DNA of 16,562 bases, from assembly GCA_035416745.1 (NCBI GenBank), contig DAOLNV010000100.1, positions 1-16,562 on the forward strand. The letters are read 5' to 3'. The notes beneath the pieces are model-generated. The model searched no databases. It was not told the origin of the DNA and was given only the letters and a program-made list of their open reading frames with translations. This DNA comes from Candidatus Hydrogenedentota bacterium (GTDB lineage Bacteria; Hydrogenedentota; Hydrogenedentia; Hydrogenedentales; SLHB01). Of the stretch, positions 8,182 through 15,610 are shown piece by piece. The position numbers and the translations under genes are program-made. Position 1 is the stretch's first letter. Every line of letters starts with the position of its first letter.

Positions 8182-8580
8182 AACCAAACGGAGGGACAGC
8201 AACCCGAACGTGTTCGTGTTTACGAGAAAATTAAACAAGGCATCTGGTCATACAATGGAATATTCCACCTCGTTGATTCTTGGCAAGAAGAAGACGAGGG
8301 TCGAAAGGTTTTCAAATTCAAGCTTGTCGCGGTGGAAGGAGAGGAGGACTTTTCTGTCCCAGTTCCGTCCCGCCCAAAATCACGTCGAATCATACCGACG
8401 TGGGTCAAGGTGGAAGTGTGGAGACGAGACGGTGGCAAGTGTACCAAATGCGGGTCCGAAGATGACTTGCACTTCGACCACATTATACCATGGTCGAGGG
8501 GTGGGTCTTCGGAAACTCCAGATAACATCCAGCTTCTGTGCGGCAAACACAATCTGGAGAAGCACGACCGAATCGAGTGA
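8182..8580 (+). pseudogene. 5'-truncated HNH endonuclease, C-terminal fragment of an SRA/YDG-HNH-type protein
   Basis: The frame is open from the TAG at 8179-8181 to TGA at 8578-8580 (132 codons), but has no ATG, GTG or TTG before GTG 8332, which lies in the middle of conserved sequence. The first part, with RVYEKIKQGIWSYNGIFHLV and GRKVFKFKL, resembles the last strands of the SRA/YDG-type domain that precedes HNH in some modification-dependent endonucleases. The HNH part is complete: KCTKC zinc pair, HFDHIIP catalytic His region, PDNIQLLCGKHN with the second zinc pair and final His. A full protein would have cut DNA in the cytoplasm, possibly modified DNA. Base use differs from neighbours: 22 of 60 bases at 8221-8280 are G or C, against 34 of 60 at 7981-8040, which fits horizontal transfer. 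The HNH call is near certain; the SRA link is from memory. An 82-residue product from GTG 8332 is possible but not favoured. Confidence 0.8.
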
Positions 8581-8600
8581 ATGTCAGGCAATCGTCTTAG

Positions 8601-8882
8601 CTCTTCGAATAGCGCGGTTACGATTTTGTCACTGTTCATAGTGATGACGATTGGGAAAATCGTGCCCTGGCGTCGCCTTGCCACTCCTCAGAATGCCAGC
8701 CCGTTTCGGCAGTAACATCCAAGGTGACTTGCGTGTCGGCGTTGTAGGTTCCGCCGACAGGGTTCAGCGATACGTCCCCCCTGGCCTACCACATTCAGGG
8801 TCAGCACGTACTGCGGGGGACATCCCGTCGCCAGCAGCAGTATGAACACCACTCCCACGCCGAGCATCAAGAACTTCTTCAT
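8601..8882 (-). pseudogene. Frameshifted lipoprotein with a divergent InlB-type (ITMNSDK) repeat
   Basis: From ATG 8882 the frame encodes a lipoprotein signal (MKKFLML... with ATG-Cys at residue 21) and YVLTLNVVGQG, then enters nonsense and stops at 8688-8690 after 64 residues. Shifting one base within the G6 run (minus strand; 8776-8781) gives DVSLNPVGGTYNADTQVTL and TAETGWHSEEWQGD, the expected body of a divergent InlB B-repeat. A second shift near 8656-8675 returns to the first frame with PIVITMNSDKIVTALFEE, the usual end of that domain. So one extra base and one missing base disrupt a single ancestral gene. Similarity ends near 8601 without a stop, abutting the HNH fragment. The intact protein would be a small lipid-anchored surface or periplasmic protein. 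Sequencing or assembly error at the G-run cannot be excluded from one sequence. Confidence 0.75.
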
Positions 8883-9575
8883 GCCATGGCCCCCACGCTG
8901 TTTGCCGCAGTTCCATGCTGGAACCAGGTCCCAAACGTGCCAACGGAAACACGTAGCGGAGAATCTTCGCGGAGCTTCGGCACGGAATTCATAGCCGTGG
9001 CACAATGTGACCTCGCCCCCGGCACGAAGATAGATGACACGGACGTATGCTGAATTCGCGTGCAGGGGCGTTTCTGCTCAAAAGGGCCTTGGAATGCGCG
9101 CCAAGAACCCGCAGCGGAACTCGTAACGGAGTGATACTCTCGGTCTTAGAAAGCCCGAGTACGCGGGAGAAGCGTAGTGAAGGCGTTGGGAGACCAGACT
9201 ATCAAGCCTCCAGTCTTGATGCTTTGTGACCGGCTGGTGAAGAAGCGGCCTCGGGCGACGGCGAACACGATGAGAGTAAGCGGTATGAGCTGTGCCAGCC
9301 CAAGCACTTCCGGGCACGACACTCTATGGCCCGCATCGCCCCATACGTCCTTTTCGGAGAGACGTTGCAAGAACAAGTCATCGCAGCCAACACGATTGGT
9401 ATGCCATCCAACGCCGTGTCGTCAAGCAGTACTTCGGGAATGCCTTTTTTGAAGAAGGGGCCGCCGGTGAAACCCGGCGAGGGCTTCTCCGGCGGCACGT
9501 GTGCAAATCTTCAAACTTCGTCTTACGTTCTCCGCCGCTTCTGCGAACGCGGCAAGAGTCAGCACCGGTCAGGCT
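8883..9575. other. Stretch without a recognisable gene
   Basis: Six frames give only short overlapping open stretches with no Shine-Dalgarno support and no family I recognise. One minus-strand stretch near 9200-9376 translates into a hydrophobic run (GLAQLIPLTLIVFAVARG) that could be decayed coding sequence, but I cannot identify it. The only clear structure is the inverted repeat at 9460-9496, listed separately. Together with the two broken genes to its left, this looks like decayed DNA. Confidence 0.55.
9460..9496 (-). terminator. Nested inverted repeat downstream of the 9576-10538 gene
   Basis: GCCGCCGG (9460-9467) and CCGGCGGC (9489-9496) form a perfect 8-bp outer stem. An inner 6-bp stem, CGCCGG (9462-9467) with CCGGCG (9474-9479) and a 6-base loop, uses the same arm. 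It lies about 80 bases after the stop of the minus-strand gene and is followed on that strand by CCCCTTCTTC, a pyrimidine-rich but not T-rich tail. Terminator function is a guess. Confidence 0.35.
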
Positions 9576-10538
9576 TTAACGCACGAACTCCGTGGTGGAC
9601 ACTGGGTAGAATCGGATCTGTAACAGTTTTGTGCCGTCGTTTTGAAGGCTCTGATCCTGGATCACGAGGTCAGCGATGTTGAAGACCCATTCGTTCTCGT
9701 AGTAGACGGCAAGCCCGGCCTCGGCCGCATCGGCTAACCAGGCATCCATCTCAGCCTGGTCAATGAAGCCGTTGCCATTGCCGCCATTGGCGATGAGGTC
9801 GTACTCGATCGGCACGTCGTACTGGTTGATCACGCCGTCCGGAACGCCCTCGGGTCCGCTCACGTCCAACGACGCATCGCAAACCCAGCCGGACCACAGG
9901 AAAAGCCCCGTGATGTCCGTGCCCATGGATCTTCCCTTACCGGTGGTCGTGTCGCTGGCAAAGCGCACAAACTCGGCCTCCGTTGCCTCGTAGACGCCTT
10001 GCGTTGTCACCAGTCCCAGAGCCCAGAGGGCATCGTCGCAGTCTGTGTAGCTGCCGAAGTTGGGATCCGGGTTGAGAGGGTCATCGTTGCAGGCTTGGAG
10101 GACAGGGTCCGGCACGAGAATGATCGAGCTGGGCTCTCCGTCAGTAGAGCCGTTGCCCGGTTTGGCCACGATTCGCGCAAAGACGTAATACCCTTGCGGG
10201 TCGCTCGGCAACTGCACCAGTGCCGGGTCTCCGTCAAATGCTTCTGCGTAGGGGTCCAGAGCAATGAGCTCTGTGACCGACGATCTCTTGTTGGACACAT
10301 AGCTGATGGTGGACTGGCCGTATTCGCTGATGAATACGGAGCAACCCCCTATCGCCGTCGGATCGGCCACGAAGCCATCCTTCTTGCCATGAATGTTGAG
10401 GTTGAAGTGTGCGCCGCTCGGAAAACCGTTGCTCCGGGCGATCACATCCATCGGCTTGGCCGCCAATACGCTCGATACCGACGTTAGCAACGCCGCGGCC
10501 ACCACTACTCCAAGGCAGACTATCGCAAGCTTCCTCAT
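9576..10538 (-). CDS. Secreted protein of unknown function with an NLNIHGKK motif and EF-hand-like loop
   Basis: 320 residues from ATG 10538, chosen because GGGGAGGAAAGAAG directly precedes it; the open frame runs on to 10688 but without support. Residues 1-28 form a signal peptide (MRKLAIVCLG..., cleavage near VLAAKP). The N-terminal part contains GAHFNLNIHGKK and a conserved-looking GGCSVFISEYG. The middle is rich in Asp, Pro and Asn with several Cys (QACNDDPLNPDPNFGSYTDC), as in exported proteins with disulfides. Near residue 265, NGNGNGFIDQAE has the spacing of an EF-hand or dockerin calcium loop, though Asn replaces Asp at some ligand positions. I do not recognise a characterised family. 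It stands alone, flanked by gene-poor stretches on both sides. Real gene with good confidence; function unknown. Confidence 0.8.
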   Translation of the reverse strand: MRKLAIVCLGVVVAAALLTSVSSVLAAKPMDVIARSNGFPSGAHFNLNIHGKKDGFVADPTAIGGCSVFISEYGQSTISYVSNKRSSVTELIALDPYAEAFDGDPALVQLPSDPQGYYVFARIVAKPGNGSTDGEPSSIILVPDPVLQACNDDPLNPDPNFGSYTDCDDALWALGLVTTQGVYEATEAEFVRFASDTTTGKGRSMGTDITGLFLWSGWVCDASLDVSGPEGVPDGVINQYDVPIEYDLIANGGNGNGFIDQAEMDAWLADAAEAGLAVYYENEWVFNIADLVIQDQSLQNDGTKLLQIRFYPVSTTEFVR

Positions 10539-10876
10539 CTTCTTTCCTCCCCTAATAGAATTGGCGCCATTTCCGCCTCGGCATGCGCGCCGGCCCGCAG
10601 AAGCCGGCTGCGGCATCAGTTCAGCCGAGGCAAGTTCCCGGCTCTCCCCGCACGAGCACGTGGGTGTCGGATAGTGTTCTAGTAGCAAAACACGTGCCTC
10701 CAGAGAGGAAGACTGCCGGTGCAGGTAAGGTCTGACATTAACTTATTGATTTGGGGGCTCTTACGTTCGGATCGGGAACCATCTCCGGACCCGGTTCAAG
10801 TAGTTTATCCGGCCTTTGTGCCGTGTAAAAACCGCGAAAATCAGGCAAAACGTCAGGAATCGGTGGGCTCGTTTGG

Positions 10877-10920
10877 ACGGTGGCTCATGAATAGGGATTC
10901 GCGCGGCGCGCAAGAGAGGA
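10877..10920 (+). repeat. Split sequence shared with the leader of the beta-helix gene
   Basis: ACGGTGGCTC (10877-10886) and GCGCAAGAGAGGA (10908-10920) both recur, in the same order and strand, at 13117-13126 and 13130-13142, just before the start of the beta-helix gene. Spacers are 21 and 3 bases. At the second site the AGAGGA serves as ribosome binding site. Here no credible gene follows. Confidence 0.4.
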
Positions 10921-10968
10921 GCCTTGTGGAGAGAATGTTCACCCGCGCCAAAGCCACTTGGGCTGGCA

Positions 10969-10998
10969 TGACCGGGGAGGGCACCGGTCCCACAAGGG
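10969..10998 (+). repeat. 30-bp intergenic repeat, copy 1
   Basis: It begins TGACCGGGGAGGGC and ends CCGGTCCCACAAGGG. It matches copy 2 at 26 of 30 positions. ACCGG and CCGGT inside it can pair. Between the copies GGGCT-GGA-AGCCC (11000-11012) forms another small hairpin. Confidence 0.8.
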
Positions 10999-11021
10999 CG
11001 GGCTGGAAGCCCACACTACTG

Positions 11022-11051
11022 TGACCGGCGAAGGCGCCGGTCCCATAAGGG
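11022..11051 (+). repeat. 30-bp intergenic repeat, copy 2
   Basis: It begins TGACCGGCGAAGGC and ends CCGGTCCCATAAGGG, 53 bases on from copy 1. GACCGGCG and CGCCGGTC form a perfect 8-bp stem with loop AAGG. The differences from copy 1 break that stem there. It lies 45 bases beyond the stop of the metallophosphoesterase gene, so it would be in its 3' UTR. Confidence 0.8.
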
Positions 11052-11096
11052 GCGCAGGCCGGGGCAGACGCGCAGTCTGGTGGTGGGGAGTCGGCG

Positions 11097-12917
11097 TCAT
11101 TTTATGAGCACAACCTCGACGCGGGGGCGGCTTCCTTCCGAGCCGCTTTCGGGGACCAGTTGCAGCCAATGCCTTTTCTTCTGGGGTCCCGAAGGGTCAA
11201 GGTCGTTCATGAGCATATTGAACCGGAAACTCTTACTGGCGGCGAGCGTCAAAGGCTTCAGGTGAGACTGGGGAAACGCCGCCTCGTAAACGACCTCGGC
11301 GCCCGCGCGCGTCACGGCGAGCCGGACGTCGGTATTCACCGTTTCGCCCGACACATCCACGCCCCAGTACAGAAAAACTTCAGGGCCCTTTTCCGTGAGA
11401 GTAAGTCCCCAGCTCCAGCCGTCGAGAAACAGTTCGACGTTGTCGGCCGACCATACGATGTCACCGGCGTAGGGTTGATGAAATTCGTTGTCGTGGGTCT
11501 TGACCGCCATGTACAGGAAACCGTCATCCCAGAGGAACCCCAGTTGGCTCGAGAGATCGTCCGTGTCCCGGGCATCGAACCCAACGGGATAGACAAGGGG
11601 CATCATCTGGGCATTGCCCCACTCGTCGAGCTTGCCATCAATCGCAGGCCGGGCCTTCGCGCGCCGGGCCTCGAGCACTGGCACGAACTTCAGGTCCTGC
11701 ACCACGTCCACGGCGGGGCCGTGCTGGGTCAGGGCGTACCGGGTACGAAACGAGGGCACGGGGAAACGGGCCCCTTGCGGACCATCTGCCTCCACGTGAA
11801 ACGCCAGCACGGCAGCGTCTCGGGCAGGCGCCTCATACGCCGCTTCCACCGGCGACACCGTCCACCCCGGCGCTGGTTCCCACGCTATCGAGGACTTCAG
11901 AGGGGCATCATGCGGGTTCTTGATGGTGATCTCGATGTCCTGGTTCGCAGGGCTGCCGAGCGGCACGGGCACTTCCCCGGCGGCAATCCATTTGTTGCGG
12001 ATGTTATAGAGTTCGTCCATACGGTCGCTGGTGACGGAATCCTCGGCAAGGATAGCGCCGGGTCTAATAACGGCCCACGAGAATTGTTCCCCTCGCACGC
12101 GCACCAGTAGATAATGGTTGAAATTGCCCTCTTCCGCGGCGCCGCGCATCCCGTAAACCGACGCGCCGCCGCAAATGACGTAACGCACGCCATCGCGGAC
12201 CCCGCAATCCCGGTAGACGTGCTCGTGTCCCGCGAAAACGGCCCGGACCGGATGCCCGCGAAACAGCGGCGCCACATTGCCCCAATGTTTTTCCCAGCTT
12301 GCCTCCGCATCGTCAGGATCGCCGTCATGGGCGAAGTAGGGCTTGTGCAGGAACACGAAGATGTTCTGGGCATCGGTCGAATCGAGCTGTTCTTTCAACC
12401 AGGCGGCCTGCTCGTCCGAAATGCGGTCGACCGCGCCGACTTCCTCGCTGTTCAAGAGCACGAACAGGGAATTGCCGCAGCGAAACGAGTAATGGGTTGG
12501 CCCGATGCGCTCGAGCCAGATGCGCTCGGTGGCTTCATCGCTGATGTCGTGATTTCCGGGCGATGGCAGGTAGGGCGGCTCACACGCGGCGATGACCTGT
12601 TCGAACAGGTCCCATTGCGCCGGTACCCCTTCTGCGGCGCCGCCGAGAACGATGTCGCCCGCCTGCACCACAAAATCCGGTTGCAGGATGTTGAACTCGC
12701 GGATGGACTGCTTGAATACCTCGGACTGCTCAAGAGGCTCGAGGGTGTTTGAATCGGCAATGACGACAAAATCGATGGCGTCCGGAGCCGCTGGGGGGTT
12801 CTGGCGCAGGCGCTCGAGCGACTCCTCGATCAGGGACTCTTCCGCCCACGATGTCGTGGCCAGGCCTAGGAGGACGAAGAAGACGACGGCCAGCATGTCA
12901 TTGCGGTTCGCATGCAT
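11097..12917 (-). CDS. Secreted calcineurin-like metallophosphoesterase with CBM9-like C-terminal domain
   Basis: 606 residues from ATG 12917, which has AAAGGA 8 bases upstream; the frame is open to 12956 without support. Signal peptide 1-25 (TTSWA|EE). Residues about 48-285 form the metallophosphoesterase domain: GD (87-88), GNHD (121-124), His191 in FLHKP, GHEH (230-233). Motif I reads DSN (55-57), so Asn stands where most family members have the second metal ligand His. About 330-430 is a beta-rich linker like an Ig-type domain. The end, from about residue 440, resembles a CBM9-like domain: AIDGKLDEWGNAQ, LWDDGFLYMAVKTHDNEF, DNVELFLDG. Expected role: hydrolysis of phosphate esters outside the cytoplasm, with glycan binding. 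It is divergent from the beta-helix gene, with a 233-base shared upstream region. Confidence 0.9.
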   Translation of the reverse strand: MHANRNDMLAVVFFVLLGLATTSWAEESLIEESLERLRQNPPAAPDAIDFVVIADSNTLEPLEQSEVFKQSIREFNILQPDFVVQAGDIVLGGAAEGVPAQWDLFEQVIAACEPPYLPSPGNHDISDEATERIWLERIGPTHYSFRCGNSLFVLLNSEEVGAVDRISDEQAAWLKEQLDSTDAQNIFVFLHKPYFAHDGDPDDAEASWEKHWGNVAPLFRGHPVRAVFAGHEHVYRDCGVRDGVRYVICGGASVYGMRGAAEEGNFNHYLLVRVRGEQFSWAVIRPGAILAEDSVTSDRMDELYNIRNKWIAAGEVPVPLGSPANQDIEITIKNPHDAPLKSSIAWEPAPGWTVSPVEAAYEAPARDAAVLAFHVEADGPQGARFPVPSFRTRYALTQHGPAVDVVQDLKFVPVLEARRAKARPAIDGKLDEWGNAQMMPLVYPVGFDARDTDDLSSQLGFLWDDGFLYMAVKTHDNEFHQPYAGDIVWSADNVELFLDGWSWGLTLTEKGPEVFLYWGVDVSGETVNTDVRLAVTRAGAEVVYEAAFPQSHLKPLTLAASKSFRFNMLMNDLDPSGPQKKRHWLQLVPESGSEGSRPRVEVVLIK

Positions 12918-13150
12918 GGTACCTATCCTTTTGACCGGCGGCGCTGTTAACACCACGCGATGGTTGCGTTATACCGTTACGAGCCCATGCTAAGCGAGAC
13001 AAGAGCGATCTTCAAGCCCCCGCGCCCGGGCCGTATGGCTATGGGGCGCAGCCTGTATTACAATGGGACAAGGTTCAGCAAGGGCCTGCTTTCCAAGTGA
13101 AGGCGGAATCCCTGAAACGGTGGCTCCGAGCGCAAGAGAGGAAACGTCCC
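12918..13150. promoter_or_regulatory. Divergent promoter region
   Basis: The two divergent genes share this 233-base region. On the plus strand TACAAT (13059-13064) is a candidate -10; the hexamer 17 bases upstream, TGGCTA, is a poor -35. The same TACAAT occurs before the first gene of the window (103-108) and near 16525. No clear promoter is visible for the minus-strand gene. Confidence 0.3.
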
Positions 13151-15454
13151 ATGAATCGTGGCTTTACATTCTCGATTCTCGTTCTGGGTATGGCCTTCGG
13201 CGTCGTGTTATTGCCCGTGGCCCACGGAGCGACGGAATACCACGTTTCAGTCAACGGCGACGACGCCAACAATGGAACGGCCTCCAGTATGTTCAAGACC
13301 ATCTCAGCCGCGGCTCGGGTCGCGCAACCCGGTGACGTGATCACCGTGCACGAAGGGGTGTACCGCGAACGCGTGACGCCCCCCCGCGGCGGGGAGTCGG
13401 ACACGCAGCGCATCGTCTATCAGGCCGCGCCGGGTGAGCATGTCGAGATCAAGGGCTCGGAGGCCGTCGCAGGCTGGGAGAAGGTTCAGCACGACACCTG
13501 GAAGGTGGTCCTGCCAAATACATTCTTCGGCGATTACAATCCCTTTGCCGACCCTGTTCACGGCGACTGGTTCAACCCGAAAGGCCGGGTACACCACACG
13601 GGCGCGGTCTATCTTGACGGCCATTGGCTCATCGAAGCGGCCAGCTTGGACGAGGTGCTGGCACCCGCGGGGACCGTTCCGTCCTGGCTGAGCCGCGCGG
13701 GCGACGAATACCTGTTGAACGTGGCGTGGCTGCGTCCTCTGAACGGGCCGCCGGATGGCGAGCGCATTCAAGCGACGGGCTTTGCTGCAAAGAACGGCAC
13801 GCAGAACGCCCCGTGTTCGGAAGGGGGAGAGTGTATCGGCTTCATTCTGGACGGCCACTGGGTCACATATCAGAACGTCGATTTCAAAAACGCCACCGAG
13901 CAGCTCGAGATCCGCGCTGCGTCGGCCAGCCGCGGGGGAATCATCGAGCTCCGGCTCGATGCCCAGGACGGACAGTTGCTCGGCGCGTGTTCGGTTCCAA
14001 ACACGGGCGGTTGGCAGTCATGGGAGAGTTTCACGGCCAAGGTCAGCCCTCTGGGCGGGGTCAAGACCCTGTGCCTGGTGTTCAGGAGCTTCGAGCCGAA
14101 ACCTGCTCCCGAATCCGTCCAGTTGTGGTACGCCGAGGTGGGCGAAAAAGACACCGAGATCTGGGCGCAGTTCAAAGGAGTGAATCCCAACGAGCGGCTG
14201 GTGGAGGTCAACGTGCGGCGGGCTGTCTTCTATCCAGACAAACCGTTCGTGAACTACCTCACCGTGCGAGGCTTCACGATGGAGCAAGCCGCCACACAGT
14301 GGGCGCCCCCCACCGCCGAGCAGATCGGGGTGATCGGCACCCATTGGAGCAAAGGGTGGCTCATCGAGAACAACACCATCCGTTACTCGGTCTGCACCGG
14401 CCTGACGCTCGGAAAGTACGGCGACCAGTATGACAACACCTCTGCCGATACCGCCGAAGGTTACGTTGAGACCATCCATCGCGCGCTGGAAAACGGATGG
14501 AACAAAGAGACTATCGGCAGCCACATGGTCCGCAACAACACCATTTCGCACTGCGAGCAATCGGGCATCGTCGGAAGCCTGGGCGCCATCTTCAGCACCG
14601 TTACCGGCAACACGATCCGCGATATCCATGTCCGGCAACTGTTCGGCGGCGCGGAAATGGCGGGGATCAAATTCCACGGGGCGATTGACACGGTGATCAG
14701 CAACAATCACATCTACCGGTGTAACCAGGGCATCTGGCTGGACTGGATGGCGCAGGGCACGCGCGTCTCCCGGAACCTGTTTCACGACAATCTGGGCCAG
14801 GACCTGTTTGTCGAGGTCAACCACGGGCCGTTCGTTGTGGACAACAACCTGTTCCTGTCGACGACCTCACTACTCTCCGTATCGCAAGGCGGCGCATACG
14901 CGCACAACCTGTTTGCGGGCAATTTCCATCTGCTGGGGTTTGATGGCCGCATGACCCCTTTTCACAAAGCCCATTCCACGGAACTAGCGGGCATGCACAA
15001 CAACCCGCGCGGCGACGACCGCTACTACAACAACCTGTTTGTGCGGTCTCACGGCCTGAACGATTACGACGAAGCGCAGCTCCCCGTGTACATGAACGGC
15101 AACGTGTTTCTAAAAGGCGCACGGCCTTCAAGACACGAGAATGCGCCGCTGATCCGCGAAGAGTACGACCCGCAAGCCACCTTGATTGAACGAGCGGATG
15201 GCGTGTATCTCGAGAGCGTTTTCGACCCGGCCTGGACCTCCGGGCAGAACCGCCCTCTGGTCACTACGGAACTTCTGGGAACGGCCCAAATCCCCAGCCT
15301 GCCGTACGAAAACCGGGACGGCGCCCCGCTGCGTATCGATGCAGACTATTGGGGAAACCCGCGAGACGCCGAGAACCTCTCTCCCGGCCCGTTTGCACGT
15401 CTCAGCGAAGGGAAACAGACGCTCAAGGTCTGGCCTGTTGACGTTTCCGAGTAA
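13151..15454 (+). CDS. Secreted GH141-like parallel beta-helix protein with inserted CBM6
   Basis: 767 residues from ATG 13151; AGAGGA 8 bases upstream decides this start over 13097. Signal peptide 1-26 (VAHGA). Residues 30-75 look like DUF1565 (YHVSVNGDDANNGT...F.TI..A...A.PGDVI.V..GVYRE). About 204-312 is a complete CBM6: FAAKNGTQ, GECIGFILDGHWVTY, GGIIELRLD, VPNTGGWQSW, LCLVFR. The helix domain resumes at LWYAEVGEKDTEIWAQF and runs to the end, with HWSKGWLIENNTI, GIVGSLGAIFSTVTGN, AGIKFHGAID, GIWLDWMAQGT (Asp531) and QDLFVEVNHGP (Asp551). These resemble the conserved core of GH141-type proteins; the Asp residues are candidates for catalysis by position only. Expected role: release of sugars from a complex extracellular polysaccharide. 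Alternative: a non-GH141 beta-helix enzyme such as a lyase. Confidence 0.88.
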   Translation: MNRGFTFSILVLGMAFGVVLLPVAHGATEYHVSVNGDDANNGTASSMFKTISAAARVAQPGDVITVHEGVYRERVTPPRGGESDTQRIVYQAAPGEHVEIKGSEAVAGWEKVQHDTWKVVLPNTFFGDYNPFADPVHGDWFNPKGRVHHTGAVYLDGHWLIEAASLDEVLAPAGTVPSWLSRAGDEYLLNVAWLRPLNGPPDGERIQATGFAAKNGTQNAPCSEGGECIGFILDGHWVTYQNVDFKNATEQLEIRAASASRGGIIELRLDAQDGQLLGACSVPNTGGWQSWESFTAKVSPLGGVKTLCLVFRSFEPKPAPESVQLWYAEVGEKDTEIWAQFKGVNPNERLVEVNVRRAVFYPDKPFVNYLTVRGFTMEQAATQWAPPTAEQIGVIGTHWSKGWLIENNTIRYSVCTGLTLGKYGDQYDNTSADTAEGYVETIHRALENGWNKETIGSHMVRNNTISHCEQSGIVGSLGAIFSTVTGNTIRDIHVRQLFGGAEMAGIKFHGAIDTVISNNHIYRCNQGIWLDWMAQGTRVSRNLFHDNLGQDLFVEVNHGPFVVDNNLFLSTTSLLSVSQGGAYAHNLFAGNFHLLGFDGRMTPFHKAHSTELAGMHNNPRGDDRYYNNLFVRSHGLNDYDEAQLPVYMNGNVFLKGARPSRHENAPLIREEYDPQATLIERADGVYLESVFDPAWTSGQNRPLVTTELLGTAQIPSLPYENRDGAPLRIDADYWGNPRDAENLSPGPFARLSEGKQTLKVWPVDVSE

Positions 15455-15459
15455 GCGGA

Positions 15460-15481
15460 CGCCTGTTGCATAAGGCAGGCG
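15460..15481 (+). terminator. Weak hairpin after the beta-helix gene
   Basis: CGCCTG (15460-15465) and CAGGCG (15476-15481) pair perfectly around a 10-base loop, 6 bases after the stop codon. No T-run follows, so intrinsic termination is uncertain. The rest of the 156-base gap to the convergent methyltransferase gene shows nothing else. Confidence 0.3.
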
Positions 15482-15610
15482 CACTTCAAGGTAACAGGGG
15501 CTTTCGCCGCGGCGCCGCATTCAGTGGCTATCGAAAAGCTCCCATTTTGCGTGGCTGGCGGGAACACACTCTTTCGTGCGGGGAAACTGACCGTGTGGCG
15601 CGAGCGTACA

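Larger units (their letters stand above)
10539..11096. other. Intergenic stretch with hairpin repeats
   Basis: This 558-base stretch separates the metallophosphoesterase gene from the downstream secreted-protein gene. The left part should carry the promoter of the latter, though I see no clear one. The right part carries the repeats listed below. A 101-codon open frame at 10719-11024 runs through the repeats and is not credible as a gene. Confidence 0.5.

Noticed and set aside
7847..8641. 264-codon plus-strand open frame spanning the HAD antisense and the HNH fragment
   Set aside because: The HNH motifs are in another frame, and the left part is antisense to clear HAD motifs.
8776..8781. Phase-variable homopolymer tract
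   Set aside because: Six Gs is short for a contingency locus, and a second lesion nearby means that slippage here alone would not restore the gene.
9047..9575. Several overlapping small open frames on both strands
   Set aside because: None has a ribosome binding site or recognisable motif, and they overlap one another in all frames.
10719..11024. 101-codon open frame in the intergenic repeats
   Set aside because: Its C-terminal half is a translation of the 30-bp repeats and intervening hairpin, and no coding-like features are seen.
10969..11051. CRISPR array
   Set aside because: There are only two diverged 30-bp units, no further spacers and no cas genes in the window.
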